From Paracamarosporium sp. OC-R06-R3 (taxonomy: Eukaryota > Ascomycota > Dothideomycetes > Pleosporales > Didymosphaeriaceae), in NCBI GenBank assembly GCA_019828545.1, contig JACVRA010000057.1, positions 225,488-289,487 of the forward strand: DNA of 64,000 bases. The letters are read 5' to 3'. Positions 62,253 to 64,000 of this stretch are shown in pieces. The notes beneath the pieces are model-generated. The model was not told where the DNA came from, searched no databases, and worked only from the letters and a program-made list of their open reading frames with translations. A program made the position numbers and the translations under genes. The first letter of the stretch is position 1; each line of letters begins with the position of its first letter.

Positions 62253-63097
62253 CTACAACCCTCCATATGTACGCTTCTGTGGAATCTTCACGCCTGACTG
62301 CTCTTGCTTGATGCGGGGGCCCGTGGGCGTTGTGAGATTCGCGATCTCCATGTCTTCAACGATGGACTTCCTATCGGTAGCCTCAGAAGCACGCAGGACC
62401 TCGGGGTCATAGAACTTCTGCAGCAGCTTCAGGACATGGATGTACCGGTCAGGTGGCTGGAAAGCCTCCATTTCGGCGGTCTCCAGGGCACGCTGGATGA
62501 CGGGGTCACTGGACTCGCGCAGTATCTCCAGCATCCAGGCGTCCCGAACAGGTGGCTGGAAATCCTCACTAACTCCTCGGATCGTGGTAGTGGGTGTGGA
62601 CAGGTTATCCTTCTTTGAGGTCGTCGTGCTCAGAGTAGCCTCCTTGCTCGGTGTTGCCGTGCGACTACGCGACTTGGACGCCTGGACGATGGGGCGACGA
62701 GTCCCGGTGGACTTTGCACAGTTAGCTGTAGCGCGTGAGACCACAGGGTAGAAAGTGTACTCACGCTGTCGTTGACACGAGCTCGCTTCCTGGGATTCTC
62801 GTCCTCGGTAGCCATATCAGCTAACGCTTTGTCGATTGCTGTATGGTCAGAGAAGCAACAATGTGAGAGTGGACATACATACATGTGGTTGCGACTTTGT
62901 TGAAATACTCCTGAACACTGGACGCCGATGCGGATGGGTGGTCTTGTATGTATGCCATGGCCGTATCGCATACCTACACGATGATTTGTTAGCACTTCGA
63001 CTGCAATGGTAGAAAGATATATCGTGACACGTACACTCGTATAGAGCGATTCCAGGGCAGAGGAGGATGCAGCAACAGCAAATGTGTTGCGCTTCAT
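62253..63097 (-). CDS. Small basic, probably nuclear protein with a tandem FQPP repeat
   Basis: Exons complement(63097..63035, 62973..62883, 62838..62765, 62711..62253), 228 residues; three introns (61, 44, 53 bp) fit consensus and frame. Order: hydrophobic/Ser N-terminus (FAVAASSSALESLYTS), helix (AMAYIQDHPSASASSVQEYF), basic NLS-like NPRKRARV, a Ser/Thr/Arg linker, then two copies of a motif 33 residues apart: F127-QPPVRDAWMLEILRESSDP and F160-QPPDRYIHVLKLLQKFYDP. Pattern FQPPxR-x4-L-x2-L-x4-DP-x3-RA-x-E-x-A/T. The tail has a sumo-like IKQE motif (PRIKQEQS). I recognise no family. Confidence 0.6.
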
Positions 63098-64000
63098 GGT
63101 GGACGATGTAGTGCTGCTGAGAGCAAGGTGGAAAGGTGTCAAGTGGTGGAGTAAACAAACGCGAATATAGTGAGAGTAAGTGAAGTAGACATGGACTACG
63201 ACCCGGAGACGCGTTGCTGCAGGTACATAACTTGTGGCTGTGCTAGCGTGGTGCCACTTAGACGTGTATACCAGAAGGACGGTGTAAAGTGTTGGAAGCC
63301 AATCACGCGTCTCCCACTCACCTTTGTATATAGCTTACTATGGCAAAGCTCCTAAGTCGGTACCTCAATAGTTACTTCTTGGCCCATTTCAACACCAAGC
63401 ACCGAGCTGATATGTTCAAGATACCAGTCACAGTGTCCGCAACCTTGTAGTATACTCAGCTCAAATACCAACCGCGTCACTCTCCACAATACACCAGCCG
63501 TTCATCATGCAGATAACCTCAATCGCCCTCACTCCCCTCACTCGCCCTGTACCTGCCCGTTGTTGAAGGCAGCTACCATAGCGCTCGATCAGGCAGTCGC
63601 TAGACTCATGTAAGCCGCCCGACCTTCCTAGTTCCTCCATTACTCCTACACTCAACAACCAACTTGTTTACTCGATACTTTGCATGAACACCATTTCATT
63701 TTCTACTTCTAACACACGTCGCCGACCCGTCTGCATGGCCGCCGACGCTATTGTACACGCGGCCGGCGCGTTGTATTGGCTGGCTTGGATCAAAGCAGGC
63801 TTATGTGCGACGGCATGCATGTAGCAGTGGGACGTCTGCATTCAGGTACTGACATTGTGAGAGTATGGGTGCGGCGCTGGTGTGGTGGCGGGGTCCGGCT
63901 AGGGCCGAGTTTTTGTGAGGGTCGGAAAATTTCTGACCAAGGTCGACTTTTTGTATAGGTCAGAAAGCTGTATAGGTCGGAAAGTTGTATAGGTCGGAAA
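63098..64000. other. Window end, no gene seen
   Basis: No convincing frame. The last ~50 bp are a tandem repeat that runs out of the window. Confidence 0.45.
63952..64000. repeat. 17-bp tandem repeat running off the window
   Basis: Units TGTATAGGTCAGAAAGC (63952-63968), TGTATAGGTCGGAAAGT (63969-63985) and the start of a third (63986-64000). A degenerate unit precedes them at 63914-63930, so the array is probably longer beyond the window. Confidence 0.8.

Overview
The window is nuclear DNA from a filamentous ascomycete, most likely a Dothideomycete. It has compact genes with 45-60 bp introns (GT...CTNAC...AG), a WetA-type conidiation regulator, and fungal forms of RRP4, CLU, ARPC5 and lysyl-tRNA synthetase. 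There is no operon structure, CRISPR array or rRNA. Exon models were built by hand from splice consensus, reading-frame continuity and known family sequence; I could run no searches.

Layout. 0-13.7 kb: C-terminal end of a rhomboid protease (cut by the window start), a degenerate reading frame, a phospholipase-D-fold protein, exosome subunit RRP4, a very small single-pass membrane protein, the conidial regulator WetA with a long divergent upstream region, a TMEM234-like membrane protein, a phytanoyl-CoA-dioxygenase-like enzyme and a secreted TAP-type alpha/beta hydrolase. 14.8-32.6 kb: a more variable accessory region. It holds two repeat-rich secreted proteins that appear distantly related (14.8-17.4 and 30.4-32.6 kb), an F-box protein, two broken genes, a GMC oxidoreductase, a 12-exon lysyl-tRNA synthetase with a tRNA-derived SINE-like element just past its stop, and copies of a short dispersed repeat. 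33.9-41 kb: a broken fungal hypothetical gene, a multi-pass membrane protein, a Dal5/ACS-type MFS transporter followed on the same strand by an L-rhamnose mutarotase. 43.7-50.2 kb: a mitochondrial P-loop ATPase and, divergently, the 1268-residue CLU protein. 50.2-64 kb: gene-poor, GC-rich and rich in simple repeats, holding ARPC5 of the Arp2/3 complex, a probable overlooked tiny gene near 57.4 kb, and a small basic, probably nuclear protein with a tandem FQPP repeat. The window ends inside a 17-bp tandem repeat.

How the genes relate. Most are independent housekeeping genes: RNA decay (RRP4), translation (KRS1), mitochondria (rhomboid, P-loop ATPase, CLU), actin (ARPC5) and sporulation (WetA). 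The only neighbour pair suggesting a shared task is the MFS transporter plus L-rhamnose mutarotase. The least explained items are the two secreted repeat proteins and the FQPP-repeat protein.
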